In this document: positions 1 through 7,873 of the stretch, in pieces
How positions within the stretch are numbered: position 1 is the first letter of the stretch
Layout of the letters: each line of letters opens with the position of its first letter
Assembly (NCBI RefSeq): GCF_014643515.1
Contig: NZ_BMJP01000002.1
Span: forward strand, 124,001 to 188,000
DNA from: Sphingomonas prati
GTDB taxonomy: Bacteria > Pseudomonadota > Alphaproteobacteria > Sphingomonadales > Sphingomonadaceae
DNA length: 64,000 nt
Direction of reading: 5' to 3'
Translations under genes and position numbers: made by a program
The notes under the pieces: model-generated
Seen by the model: only the letters and a program-made list of their open reading frames with translations
Database searches by the model: none
What the model was told of the DNA's origin: nothing

Positions 1-759
1 ATGGGCCAGCGGTCGTTCGGCATGGACGAGCGCCCCCGGTAATCCGGCAATGTGGATCGTCAGATCCTGCCGGTCCGCCAGCCGCGCCAGACCCGTCACG
101 TCGATGTGGGCAAGATACCCGATCTCCGCGCTGTAGATCGCCACCGCCGAATCGGGCACGGCGACAGGCGGCTGCGCGCCCAGATGCGGTGCCTTCGCCC
201 AGGCCTGCATCGCGCGCCGCGCCACCGTCTCGACCCGCTCGATCGTGTCGCGGACCCGCCCGAAACTGGACAGATGTTGAATCCAGCGCAGCAACGTGAT
301 GGCGATGATCGCAACGATCAGGATCGTCGCGAAGAACAGCACCACCCGCCCCTCCGCCCCGTATAGTCCGGTCGTCAGCGCGATGATGCCAACGATGCTG
401 AACAGGAACGTGCCGACGAACGTCGACAACGCGTTCTGCGTGAAACGATCGTCAATCAGGAGTTGCGTCGCACGCGGCGTGACCGTGCTGGTCGCCGATC
501 CATAGGCCGTAACCGATGCGGACAGCGCAAACGTCGTGACGGCCAGCATGCTCGACGCCATAATGGTCAGGATATTGTCGACCGCCTTGCCGCCGACCCG
601 CAGGCTGAGCTCGTAAGGAATGAACGGCGCCACCCACGCCGCGACCAGCGCCGTCAGAATCGCCGCGATGCTGAACAACGACGCGCGAAACCAAATCCGC
701 TTCGTGATCTGCCGGATCATATAGGCACCGCGGCCCGCCAGGTAACCGCCGCGCATCAT
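1..759 (-). CDS. DUF2254-type predicted membrane protein (C-terminus cut by window edge)
   Basis: The reverse strand is open from an ATG at 759 to the window edge, giving 253 residues without a stop. Four hydrophobic segments are visible at about residues 27-48, 64-88, 110-134 and 139-163. A soluble region follows, containing a VPDSAVAIYSAEIGYLAHID stretch. This arrangement, with a conserved polar part after four N-terminal membrane helices, is that of the DUF2254 family of inner-membrane proteins, whose function is unknown. A G-rich tract lies just before the start; a second Met at residue 2 and another at residue 14 are alternative starts. The C-terminal part is outside the window. The family call rests on layout and motif style, so it is moderately sure. 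Confidence 0.7.
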   Translation of the reverse strand, partial: MMRGGYLAGRGAYMIRQITKRIWFRASLFSIAAILTALVAAWVAPFIPYELSLRVGGKAVDNILTIMASSMLAVTTFALSASVTAYGSATSTVTPRATQLLIDDRFTQNALSTFVGTFLFSIVGIIALTTGLYGAEGRVVLFFATILIVAIIAITLLRWIQHLSSFGRVRDTIERVETVARRAMQAWAKAPHLGAQPPVAVPDSAVAIYSAEIGYLAHIDVTGLARLADRQDLTIHIAGLPGALVHAERPLAH

Positions 760-1121
760 ACCCCCCCGCCTGCGGCCAGTCGGCGGCCACTATAAGCGAG
801 AGACGAAGGATAGGCCGCTTCGATCCATCTTCCGGAATCACACGCTCACTGTTTGTGAACAAACGACCGGAACGCCAAAACCAAGGCTAGGTGGCGGCCG
901 CGGTCTCCGCCAGAAGCGGCCACTTGAGCACCTGACCCGCCGCCTGAACGAGCGTCCGATTACGACGATTGCCGCCTGAGAGCGGTCAGGCCGTAATCCA
1001 CCAAAACCCGCCGTTTGCTGAACGTTACGATCGTCATGGACAAACCCCTGCTCCGCGTTCCCAACGGGTCGCATCGGACGGGGTTAGCCGCTATGTAGAC
1101 CGCGAACATTTTAGGAATCGC
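757..1121. other. Intergenic region without a gene; one short palindrome
   Basis: This 365-base divergent gap separates the DUF2254 gene from the desaturase gene. It holds a small palindrome at 851-864 (GTTTGT-GA-ACAAAC) that could be an operator. An imperfect hairpin lies at about 958-998 (GATTACG ... CGTAATC with an inner GCCTGA/TCAGGC). No convincing -35/-10 pair or short ORF with a ribosome site was seen. A longer in-frame start for the desaturase at 969 exists but lacks family-like sequence. Confidence 0.4.
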
Positions 1122-1826
1122 ATGAAGATCCGCCTCGCCCTCATCCTGCTCGCCGTGCTGCTCGCGGTCGACCTCGGCGTCATGGTTGCGCGGGCGGACT
1201 GGTGGATCGTGCCGGGCGCGCTGCTCGGCTGGTATCTCGCCGACATGATGTCGGGCGCGGTCCATATGTATATGGACTACAAGCCGTGCCGCGAGGGGAT
1301 CGGGCTCGACACGCTCTATTTCTACGAAGGATCGCGCGAGTCCGACCATTATATTAAGCTTCGCGACGCCACCTTCGCGCAACTCGGGCCGTTCGAGCGG
1401 CTGGTGTTCGATTTCAAGAACCACCACCCGCGCCCCGATGCGCTGGGGCGGCGCAACATCGTGCGGCTGATCGGCTCGACCGTACTGTTCGCCACGCTGC
1501 CGTTCACCGCGCTGCTGACCCTCGTCTGCCTGCTGCTCCCGCTCCCCGCCGGCGTCATCGCGGTCGGGATCACTTTCGCGATCGGCACCACCTTCGCGCA
1601 ATATTTCCACGGCGCGCTCCACCGCCAGGACGTGCCGTGGATCGTGCGCGCGCTCCGGGCGACCCGCCTCGTCATGCGGCCGAGCGATCACGCCCATCAC
1701 CACGCCACGCTGACCTGCGATTTCAGCACGAACAATGGCTGGTCCAACCCGCTGCTCAACCGCGTCTTCGCCTGGCTGCAACGCAGTGGCCGCCTGCCGC
1801 CCGAGGGGCTCGAGCCCGCACGCTGA
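1122..1826 (+). CDS. CarF/PEDS1 (Kua/TMEM189)-type lipid desaturase
   Basis: A 234-aa integral membrane protein with the histidine pattern of the Lipid_desat family (PF10520), which includes bacterial CarF and human plasmanylethanolamine desaturase PEDS1. The clusters are HMYMD (H48), NHHPRPD (H101-H102), HGALH (H163, H167) and HAHHH (H190-H194), followed by a conserved NNGWSNPLLN tail. The histidines probably hold a di-iron centre. Hydrophobic segments lie at about residues 4-22, 24-45 and 124-160. The start at 1122 was chosen because AGGA lies about 8 bases upstream and the membrane segment begins there; the reading frame opens earlier, at 969, but that part is not family-like. Known members introduce the vinyl-ether bond of plasmalogens or desaturate acyl chains; which reaction this one performs cannot be told. 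It converges on a blue-light (LOV) kinase operon. Confidence 0.75.
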   Translation: MKIRLALILLAVLLAVDLGVMVARADWWIVPGALLGWYLADMMSGAVHMYMDYKPCREGIGLDTLYFYEGSRESDHYIKLRDATFAQLGPFERLVFDFKNHHPRPDALGRRNIVRLIGSTVLFATLPFTALLTLVCLLLPLPAGVIAVGITFAIGTTFAQYFHGALHRQDVPWIVRALRATRLVMRPSDHAHHHATLTCDFSTNNGWSNPLLNRVFAWLQRSGRLPPEGLEPAR

Positions 1827-1853
1827 TCACAGGCACCGACGAAAGCTAAGCCC

Positions 1854-2309
1854 CTACTCCGCGGGCGCTTCCCACCGCTGCCGCACGATCGGCGACGCGA
1901 CGAAGCTCCGCGGCGGCTGCGTGCTGGGCGGCGGATCGCAAAGCCCTTCCTCGATATAGCGCATCGCCGCCATCAGGCCCGCGCGCGAAAACGGCTTGGG
2001 CACAATCCCGTGGGCGCCCGCGAAATCGTCCGGCACCTTCTTGGGGTTCGCGGTGACGAACACGACCGCGGTCTCCTTCCAGTGCGCCTTGATGAACGCC
2101 GCAACGTCCAGCCCGTTCGACCCTTCGGCCAGCTGGATGTCGACGAACGCCACGTCCGGCGGCGCCAGCCCGACCAGCGACCGCACGGTCGTCAGGCTCG
2201 ATGCCTCGCCCACCACTTCATGCCCGCAATCCTCGACGATCGCTTCGATATCCATGGCGAGCAATGCCTCGTCCTCGACGATCAGGACACGCAACGGGGG
2301 ATGATGCAT
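1854..2309 (-). CDS. Single-domain response regulator (partner of LOV histidine kinase)
   Basis: 151 aa, one receiver domain plus a proline-rich tail of about 30 residues. VEDEALLAMD carries the acidic pocket (E12, D13), D57 in FVDIQL is the phosphorylation site, T91 lies in FVTAN, and K105 lies in VPKPF. There is no DNA-binding or enzymatic output domain, so it probably works as a phosphate shuttle or by protein contact. It starts 11 bases after the LOV-kinase stop codon on the same strand and is surely co-transcribed. This gene order, HisKA_2-type kinase followed by a lone receiver, resembles the sphingomonad/Erythrobacter LOV-kinase signalling sets connected to the general stress response; that link is inference. 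Confidence 0.85.
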   Translation of the reverse strand: MHHPPLRVLIVEDEALLAMDIEAIVEDCGHEVVGEASSLTTVRSLVGLAPPDVAFVDIQLAEGSNGLDVAAFIKAHWKETAVVFVTANPKKVPDDFAGAHGIVPKPFSRAGLMAAMRYIEEGLCDPPPSTQPPRSFVASPIVRQRWEAPAE

Positions 2310-2320
2310 CCTTGGCGTCC

Positions 2321-3418
2321 TTACTCTGCGACGGGGAAGGACACTAATACGCACGTCCCGGGGTTGGCGTTCCGCCACACCGTCTCCGCCCGCAACTGGC
2401 GCGACAGGCGCGACACCAAAGTCCGGCCGATCGTCTCGCCGACGGACTCTATCGCGAACCCCGGCCCGTCGTCGCACAGCATGATCCGACCCATGTCGCC
2501 CTCGCGGTACACCTTCAGCGTTAGCGTGCCCGCCCGCTCGTCCGCGAACGCATGCCGCACCGCATTGACGATCAGCTCGTTCAGGATCAGCCCCAGCGCG
2601 GTCGCATCCGCCGCGCGGATCTGCAACGACGCCACCTCGGTCTCCAGCACGATGTCGTCGCGCCCGCTGCCCGCCAGGATATCGCTCGTCAGGTCCTGCG
2701 CGAACGCCCCCGCATCGAACCGGTGGATGTCGCGATTCTGGTACAGCCGGCGGTGGACGGTCGCCAGCGCATCGACCCGCTCCAGCATGGTCTCCAGCGT
2801 CACGCGCAGCGCCTTGTCCGGGATGGCGCGCGCCTGCAACCGCAGCAGCGACCCGACCATCGTCAGGTTGTTCTTTACGCGGTGATCCACCTCGTGCAGC
2901 AGCAGCGACTTGGTCTCCAGCGCCGCCTCCAGGTCCGCGGTCCGGCTCTGCACCTGCGCTTCGATGTCGCTCTTCTGCACCGCGATCGCCGCGTGCGCCT
3001 CGACCCGCTCCGTCACGTCGAGCAGCGACGCGAAGTAGAATTGCGTCTCGCCCTCCTCGCTCCGCACCGGACTGACGTACAGCGCGTTCCAGAAGGTGCT
3101 GCCGTCGCGGCGATAGTTCAGCAGGTCGACATTGATCGGCGTCTCCGCACGGATCGCCTCGCGCAGCCGCTCGATCGCGTCCCGGTCCGTATCGGGGCCC
3201 TGCAGGAACCGGCAATTCTGCCCGATGATCTCGTCGCGCGAATAGCCGGTCAGGTCCTGGAACGCCTGGTTGGCGAACACGATCGGGTTGTCCGGCTGGC
3301 GCGGGTCGGTGATCATCATCGGCATCCGCGTCCCGCGGATCGCGGCGGCGAACGGATCGCCGCGCCCCAGTTCGTGGAGCACCTTCTCGGTCAGGTGCCA
3401 GTCTTCTTTCTGCTGCAT
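2321..3418 (-). CDS. Blue-light-sensing LOV-domain histidine kinase (HisKA_2 type)
   Basis: 365 aa, soluble. Residues about 25-140 form a PAS/LOV domain with the flavin-binding signature GQNCRFLQ, in which C69 is the photo-adduct cysteine. A PAC segment ends near DVTERVE, and a short coiled helix follows. The HisKA_2 dimerisation region begins at about residue 170 with the acceptor H179 in EVDHRVKNN. The HATPase_c domain follows, with N-box LILNELIVNAVRHAF and G-box DDGPGF. Light is expected to form a flavin-cysteinyl adduct at C69 and switch autophosphorylation. The start at 3418 (MQQKED) was chosen because longer in-frame extensions are not conserved-looking. The gene is divergent from a glycosyltransferase gene; the downstream lone receiver is its probable partner. 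Confidence 0.9.
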   Translation of the reverse strand: MQQKEDWHLTEKVLHELGRGDPFAAAIRGTRMPMMITDPRQPDNPIVFANQAFQDLTGYSRDEIIGQNCRFLQGPDTDRDAIERLREAIRAETPINVDLLNYRRDGSTFWNALYVSPVRSEEGETQFYFASLLDVTERVEAHAAIAVQKSDIEAQVQSRTADLEAALETKSLLLHEVDHRVKNNLTMVGSLLRLQARAIPDKALRVTLETMLERVDALATVHRRLYQNRDIHRFDAGAFAQDLTSDILAGSGRDDIVLETEVASLQIRAADATALGLILNELIVNAVRHAFADERAGTLTLKVYREGDMGRIMLCDDGPGFAIESVGETIGRTLVSRLSRQLRAETVWRNANPGTCVLVSFPVAE

Positions 3419-3539
3419 GGATGCTCGTTTCCGTACGGTCTGGTCTGTCGTCCTGCGGCAGTCTGACAATAGAACCTGCCGCTTTGCCGACCGGTTCCGC
3501 AGATCGGAACGAACCCCGCCGCCGGTCATTTCTTTTGCT

Positions 3540-4538
3540 ATGATAAGATCGGAGCGGGACGCGATCCGGAATGTCGCGATCGCCATCCCATTACGGGACG
3601 AGGCGGAGTGCATCGCCGCATGCCTCGACGCGATCGATCGCGCGGCACAGCGTTATGCCGGCCACGTCACCGTCGTCGCCTTCGCCAATGGCTGCACCGA
3701 CGACAGCGTCGCCATCCTCACCCGCTACCGCCCGCAGCATTTCGAACTGGACGCCCGCGCCGTGTCGATGCTCCCCGGCGCGCGCCACGCCGGCTGGGCC
3801 CGCCGCCTCGCACTCGATGCCGCCGCCGACCTCCTGACGGACGACCAAGACCTGCTGCTCGGCACGGATGCGGACACGCTCGTCGCCCCCGACTGGATCG
3901 TGCGGACCGACGCGCATATCGACGCCGGTCACGATGCGGTCGCCGGCCTCGCCCTCACCCTCCGCACCGAACGCGCCGCGCTCGGCCCCGCGGCGGTCGC
4001 CCGGCTGAACCTGCTCGGGCGCTACTTCACCGCGATCGACTATCTCCGCGCACCGACCGCGACCGACGACGCCTGGCCCTGCCATGGCTATGAGGGCGGC
4101 GCGAGCATGGCGCTGACGCTCGGCCTCTACCGCCGGATCGGCGGCGCACCGACACCCCCGGTCGGCGAAGACCGCGCGCTGTTCACCGCAATCCGCACCG
4201 CCGGCGGCCGCATCCGCCACGCGCGCGACGTGCGGGTCTTCACCTCCTGCCGCACCGAGGGCCGCGCATCGGGCGGCATGGCCGAAACGCTCCGCACCTG
4301 GATCGAGCAGGACGAGGCCAAGCCGCTCCACGAAACCTACCCGGTCCACGTCATGGTCGCCCCACAGGACCATGACGACCGTCAGCCGCTCAGCTTCGCG
4401 ACGCTCCCAGCCGCGATGGCCACCGCGCGCCGCATCGTCCGCGCACGGCGGTCCGCCACCGACACCTCAGTCGGCCACGTCTTCCCGCCGCCACAGGTCG
4501 AGCCGGTAGGCGTCGTGGCGCTCGGCATGGACGGCTGA
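3540..4538 (+). CDS. Family 2-like glycosyltransferase
   Basis: 332 aa with a GT-A fold layout: VAIAIPLRDEAECIAACLDA at the N-terminus, ANGCTDDSV, then GTDADTLVAPDWI as the DxD-like metal site, and a GEDRALF acceptor-region motif. No membrane segment is seen, so it should be cytosolic. The start at 3540 follows a short promoter-length gap from the divergent LOV kinase. Its 3' end overlaps the stop of the NodS-like methyltransferase on the other strand by 72 bases (4467-4538). The facing operon holds a PIG-L deacetylase, a methyltransferase and an acyl-CoA dehydrogenase, so it probably transfers an (amino)sugar onto a lipid or small carrier. The acceptor is unknown. Confidence 0.75.
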   Translation: MIRSERDAIRNVAIAIPLRDEAECIAACLDAIDRAAQRYAGHVTVVAFANGCTDDSVAILTRYRPQHFELDARAVSMLPGARHAGWARRLALDAAADLLTDDQDLLLGTDADTLVAPDWIVRTDAHIDAGHDAVAGLALTLRTERAALGPAAVARLNLLGRYFTAIDYLRAPTATDDAWPCHGYEGGASMALTLGLYRRIGGAPTPPVGEDRALFTAIRTAGGRIRHARDVRVFTSCRTEGRASGGMAETLRTWIEQDEAKPLHETYPVHVMVAPQDHDDRQPLSFATLPAAMATARRIVRARRSATDTSVGHVFPPPQVEPVGVVALGMDG

Positions 4539-5060
4539 CACCGCGTCGCCCAGCGCGGCGCGCAACTCCGCCGTCGCGGTATCGGCGGGCTTCGGATAAT
4601 CGGTCGTCCCAGTCCAATGGACCAGCATCAGATACGCCCCCGCGGCGGTCGCCCCGCGCAGATACGCCCCCAGCCGCACGATATCCGGGCTGTCGAGGTA
4701 GTAGACGACCTCCGACAGCATCACGAGATCGAACGAACCCTCCGGCACATCGTCCGGCATCGCCATCTTCGCGAAGGTGACCTGCGGCAGGTCCGCACAC
4801 CGTTCCGCCGCCCGCGCCAGCGCCGTCTCCGACACGTCGACCGCCACCAGTGCATCGCACCGCGCCGCCAGCCGCTCGGTCAGCACCCCGATCGAACAGC
4901 CGACCTCCAGCACGCGCCCGAATTGCTCCGCCGGCAGGGCGGCCAGCGTGCGGTCATACTTCGCCGCCTCATACTCGCTCGTCTCGAACTTCCACGGATC
5001 GGGGTCGTCGCGGTACATCTTCTCGAAATAGTCCGCGTCGATTGTCGTCTCACGCCGCAT
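4467..5060 (-). CDS. NodS-like SAM-dependent methyltransferase
   Basis: 197 aa class I methyltransferase. The N-terminus (YFEKMYRDDPDPWKFETSEYE) is the hallmark of the NodS family (PF05401), known from the N-methyltransferase of rhizobial Nod-factor synthesis. Motif I is VLEVGCSIGVLTE (SAM binding), followed by VAVDVS and FDLVMLSEVVYYL. The ATG at 5060 overlaps the end of the upstream deacetylase gene by 11 bases, indicating translational coupling. Its 3' end lies inside the 3' end of the opposing glycosyltransferase gene. Known NodS methylates a free amine left by a deacetylase; an analogous sequence of deacetylation then methylation is plausible here but not shown. Confidence 0.8.
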   Translation of the reverse strand: MRRETTIDADYFEKMYRDDPDPWKFETSEYEAAKYDRTLAALPAEQFGRVLEVGCSIGVLTERLAARCDALVAVDVSETALARAAERCADLPQVTFAKMAMPDDVPEGSFDLVMLSEVVYYLDSPDIVRLGAYLRGATAAGAYLMLVHWTGTTDYPKPADTATAELRAALGDAVSAVHAERHDAYRLDLWRREDVAD

Positions 5061-5841
5061 GTCCGGCTCCTTCCAGCAACACCGTCCGCGGCCGTGCGGT
5101 CAGCGCGATCATCGCGCGCGGCAGGCGGAACGGATCGACCGCGCCTTGCACCCGCGTCCCCGTCTGACTGCGATGGCAATCGATCGACCGCCGATGCGCC
5201 CGCCGCGCCGCCGCCACGTCCACCGACACCACCCGCCGCCCGTTCAGCTTCGCGCCCAACGCCGGATCGGTCCAGCCCCACACCAGATATTCGTACAACC
5301 GCACCCGCCCCCGCGCCGCGGTCACCACCGCCCGCGCCAGAGCCGCCGCCGCCTCATGATCACAATGCGCCTCGCCCGACCAGCACACCGCCAGCGCGCG
5401 AACCCGATGTCGCACGATCAGCGCACTCAACCGCCGCACCCCCGCCCGAAACACCTTATCCCCCACAACCGGCGGCGCCGCATCGCGCCAGCCGAGATGC
5501 ACCGCCGGCCGTACACTCAGCGCCCGCACCGCATGCCCCGCTTCCTGTCGACGTACACCCGCCAGCCGCCGCGGCCCCCAGCGCGGTGCCCCGACATGGC
5601 TCGCCGCCCCGTCCGTCAGGATCGCCATGCGCGGATCCGCCCCCGCCGCCGCCAGCCGCGCAAGCATGCCACCCGCCCCCAGCGCCTCGTCATCCGGATG
5701 CGGCGCCAGCACCAGCCACGGCCCCAGCGCCGCCAACGCACGCACGTCCAGCCCGCGCCCACGCCGCACCAGCCGCGCCCAGGTCCGCTGCCCCGGCGCT
5801 ACCACCACCGATCGCTGCCCCAGCAATCCTGCTCGATCCAC
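5050..5841 (-). CDS. PIG-L family N-acetyl-sugar deacetylase
   Basis: 263 aa. The zinc site is clear: APHPDDE at residues 46-52 and the second site in EAHCDHEAA near residue 155. PIG-L/LmbE enzymes remove the acetyl group from GlcNAc-linked compounds (GPI precursors, mycothiol, bacillithiol, antibiotics). The N-terminal 40 residues and the C-terminal RRAHRRSIDCHRSQTGT region are typical of the cytosolic alphaproteobacterial branch. It overlaps the 3' end of the acyl-CoA dehydrogenase gene by 43 bases and the NodS-like gene by 11, so the three form one coupled operon. The substrate is not known. Confidence 0.85.
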   Translation of the reverse strand: MDRAGLLGQRSVVVAPGQRTWARLVRRGRGLDVRALAALGPWLVLAPHPDDEALGAGGMLARLAAAGADPRMAILTDGAASHVGAPRWGPRRLAGVRRQEAGHAVRALSVRPAVHLGWRDAAPPVVGDKVFRAGVRRLSALIVRHRVRALAVCWSGEAHCDHEAAAALARAVVTAARGRVRLYEYLVWGWTDPALGAKLNGRRVVSVDVAAARRAHRRSIDCHRSQTGTRVQGAVDPFRLPRAMIALTARPRTVLLEGAGHAA

Positions 5842-6902
5842 GCCCCCGCCGCTCGGTCGCGCGCTTGGTCCGGCACCGGCTGGCGCAGGTACAGTCCCAG
5901 GTCGCGCGTGATCCGGTCGATCCGGTTGCCCGTGAAGAACGACGCCGTCCCCACGGCCCGCGCCGCCGCCTCCATCGTCGCCAGCCCGGCCTCCTCCACA
6001 ACGCCACGCGTCATCAGCACCAGCGCGACGGCATCCGGCTCACCAGCCTCGGTCGCCTGCGCCGCGCGATCGACCCACAAGGCCGCCGACCGCACCGCCG
6101 CCACACACGCCCCGAACCGCGCGCGCTGGATCGCGTCGCCATCCTTCTTCGCGGCGACCAGATGATCGCGGTAATGCCGCAGCAACGCGATCACCCCGCC
6201 AAGCTGCACCGCCGTAAACCGCCACGCCCCGCCGCTGAACCGCGGCTCAGTCTCGTACACGTCCCCGCCGCCGATCATCGCAGCGTCGGGCACCACAATT
6301 CCGTCGAAATCGAACGCCCCGCTGCCGGTCCCCTTCATCCCCCGCACCGTCCAACCGCTCAGGTCGACCCGCGCCTCCTCCCAGCGCAGGTCGACGAACA
6401 CCAGCCGCTTGGTCCCGTCGGGCCCACGTACGGTGATCAGCACGCGATCCAGAAACCCGGCGCCCGTCGCGAAACTCTTCTCGCCCACCAGCCGCCAGCC
6501 ATCGTCCTGCGGCACCGCCTGCATCTCCGGCGCCGGCCCGGTCGCCCACACGCCGAAGATCATCCCCGCCGCCAGGTCCTCCGCCAGCATCGCGCGCTGC
6601 GCCGCATCGCCATACGCATTGACCAACTGCGCGGCATTCACATGCCCCTCGAAGATCCGCCCCAGCCCCAGGTCCGCCCCGCCGACCAGCCGCAACGCCT
6701 CGACCAGCGCCGCCGTCTCTTCGCCCGCCGCGACGGTCGCAAACGCCCGCGTTGCCCCCATGTCGCGCAACGCCGACATTTTCTCGGCCGGAAACACGCC
6801 CTCGACGTCCGGATCGGCCCGATCCCACTCCAGAACCGCACTCCGCAGGGTCGGCATCAGATCGGCGTCGATAGCGATGACAGGGCTCCTCAAACTCCCC
6901 AC
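5799..6902 (-). CDS. Acyl-CoA dehydrogenase-like flavoprotein
   Basis: About 350-367 aa depending on the start. The acyl-CoA dehydrogenase fold is recognisable: an N-terminal helical domain (GRIFEGHVNAAQLV), a middle domain with GEKSFATGAGFLDRVLIT and RGMKGTGSGAFDFDGI, and a C-terminal helical domain with RAVGTASFF and IDRITRDLGLY. It is shorter and more divergent than fatty-acid oxidation enzymes, like members placed in biosynthetic clusters. The start is unsettled: a GTG at 6902 is the outermost plausible one, and the ATG at 6857 is the alternative. Neither has a good ribosome site, although GAGGAG lies between them. It heads the operon with PIG-L and NodS-like genes; its acyl substrate is unknown. 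Confidence 0.7.
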   Translation of the reverse strand: MGSLRSPVIAIDADLMPTLRSAVLEWDRADPDVEGVFPAEKMSALRDMGATRAFATVAAGEETAALVEALRLVGGADLGLGRIFEGHVNAAQLVNAYGDAAQRAMLAEDLAAGMIFGVWATGPAPEMQAVPQDDGWRLVGEKSFATGAGFLDRVLITVRGPDGTKRLVFVDLRWEEARVDLSGWTVRGMKGTGSGAFDFDGIVVPDAAMIGGGDVYETEPRFSGGAWRFTAVQLGGVIALLRHYRDHLVAAKKDGDAIQRARFGACVAAVRSAALWVDRAAQATEAGEPDAVALVLMTRGVVEEAGLATMEAAARAVGTASFFTGNRIDRITRDLGLYLRQPVPDQARDRAAGAWIEQDCWGSDRWW

Positions 6903-6953
6903 TCGAACGGCGCACCGCGACCGACGTTCCACCGCGAGCCACCCACCCCGTAC

Positions 6954-7031
6954 CCCCGCGGATGCGGGGACCCAGCTAAGTCCTGAACGCCACGCCAGAA
7001 GAAGCAGAACTGGATCCCCGCATCCGCGGGG
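6954..7031. repeat. Inverted repeat pair of a GC-rich dispersed element
   Basis: Two 22-base arms (6954-6975 and 7010-7031), each holding CCCCGCGGATGCGGGGA or its complement, are inverted with one mismatch and separated by 34 bases. Each arm is itself partly palindromic (CCCCGC/GCGGGG). It sits in the otherwise gene-free gap between the acyl-CoA dehydrogenase start and the response regulator. Such CCCCGC...GCGGGG units are typical dispersed extragenic palindromes. Confidence 0.7.
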
Positions 7032-7146
7032 AGACGACCAAGGTGGGATCCCCGAAGTACCTCGAGGACGCCCAGCCGCCCCACCCACACGCCACCCCCC
7101 GCGCCCCGTCATTGACCGCCCCCCGTCCCGCACCTACCCACACCGC

Positions 7147-7857
7147 ATGACCGCCCCCATCATCCTGCTGGTCGAAGACGACCCCGGCCTCCGCACGCTC
7201 ACCGCCCGCGCGCTCGGCGAAAACGGGTTCCAGGTCCGCCCCGCCGCCTCCGCGCCCGAAATGTGGATCGCGTTCGATGCCGGCCCGGTCGATCTCGTCC
7301 TGCTCGACATCATGCTGCCCGGCACCAGCGGCATCGACCTGTGCCGCCAGATCCGCCAGAAAAGCGACGTGCCAATCATTTTCGTCAGCGCGAAGACCAG
7401 CGAGACCGACCGCGTCATCGGCCTCGAACTCGGCGCGGACGACTATCTCCCCAAACCGTTCGGCACGCGCGAACTGCTCGCCCGCGTCCGCGCCGTCCTG
7501 CGCCGCGGCGGACTCGACCGGCGCCACGGCGAGGGCGGCGAGAACAAGGCCGAATTCGCCGGCTGGACGGTCGATTTCCCGCGCCGCGAATTGCGCTCCC
7601 CCACCGGCGCTGTCATCGACCTGACCGGTGCGGAGTTCGACCTGCTCGCCTCGTTTCTCGATCATCCGCAACGCGTCATCGGCCGCGAACGGCTGATCGA
7701 ACTGTCGCGCACCCGGCTGGCCGACGCGTCGGATCGCAGCATCGACGTGCTGGTCAGCCGGCTTCGACGGAAACTGTCGACCACCGACGTCCCCTCGCCG
7801 ATCGTCACGGTCCGCGGCGCCGGCTACATGTTTAACGCGGTCGTGAACCGGACATGA
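7147..7857 (+). CDS. OmpR-family response regulator
   Basis: 236 aa. Receiver domain at residues 5-118 with acidic residues E10, D11, D12, phosphorylation site D54 (LLDIMLPG), FVSAK and K103 in YLPKPF. The C-terminal winged helix at about 135-230 has the typical TGAEFDLL start, a recognition region DRSIDVLVSRLRRKL and a wing with TVRGAGYMF. It activates or represses target promoters as a dimer after phosphorylation. The start ATG at 7147 comes shortly after the dispersed repeat; there is no strong ribosome site. The sensor kinase gene begins 16 bases downstream, so the two are an operon. Targets are unknown. Confidence 0.9.
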   Translation: MTAPIILLVEDDPGLRTLTARALGENGFQVRPAASAPEMWIAFDAGPVDLVLLDIMLPGTSGIDLCRQIRQKSDVPIIFVSAKTSETDRVIGLELGADDYLPKPFGTRELLARVRAVLRRGGLDRRHGEGGENKAEFAGWTVDFPRRELRSPTGAVIDLTGAEFDLLASFLDHPQRVIGRERLIELSRTRLADASDRSIDVLVSRLRRKLSTTDVPSPIVTVRGAGYMFNAVVNRT

Positions 7858-7873
7858 TCCCGCAGCGTTGGGC

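Noticed and set aside
969-1121. N-terminal extension of the CarF-like gene
   Set aside because: In frame, but the residues are not family-like and the ATG at 1122 has the better ribosome site and begins the membrane segment.
4617-6986. Very long forward-strand open frame (789 codons)
   Set aside because: It lies antisense to the methyltransferase, deacetylase and acyl-CoA dehydrogenase genes. It is Pro/Arg/His-rich, typical of a GC-rich shadow frame, and has no ribosome site or domain.
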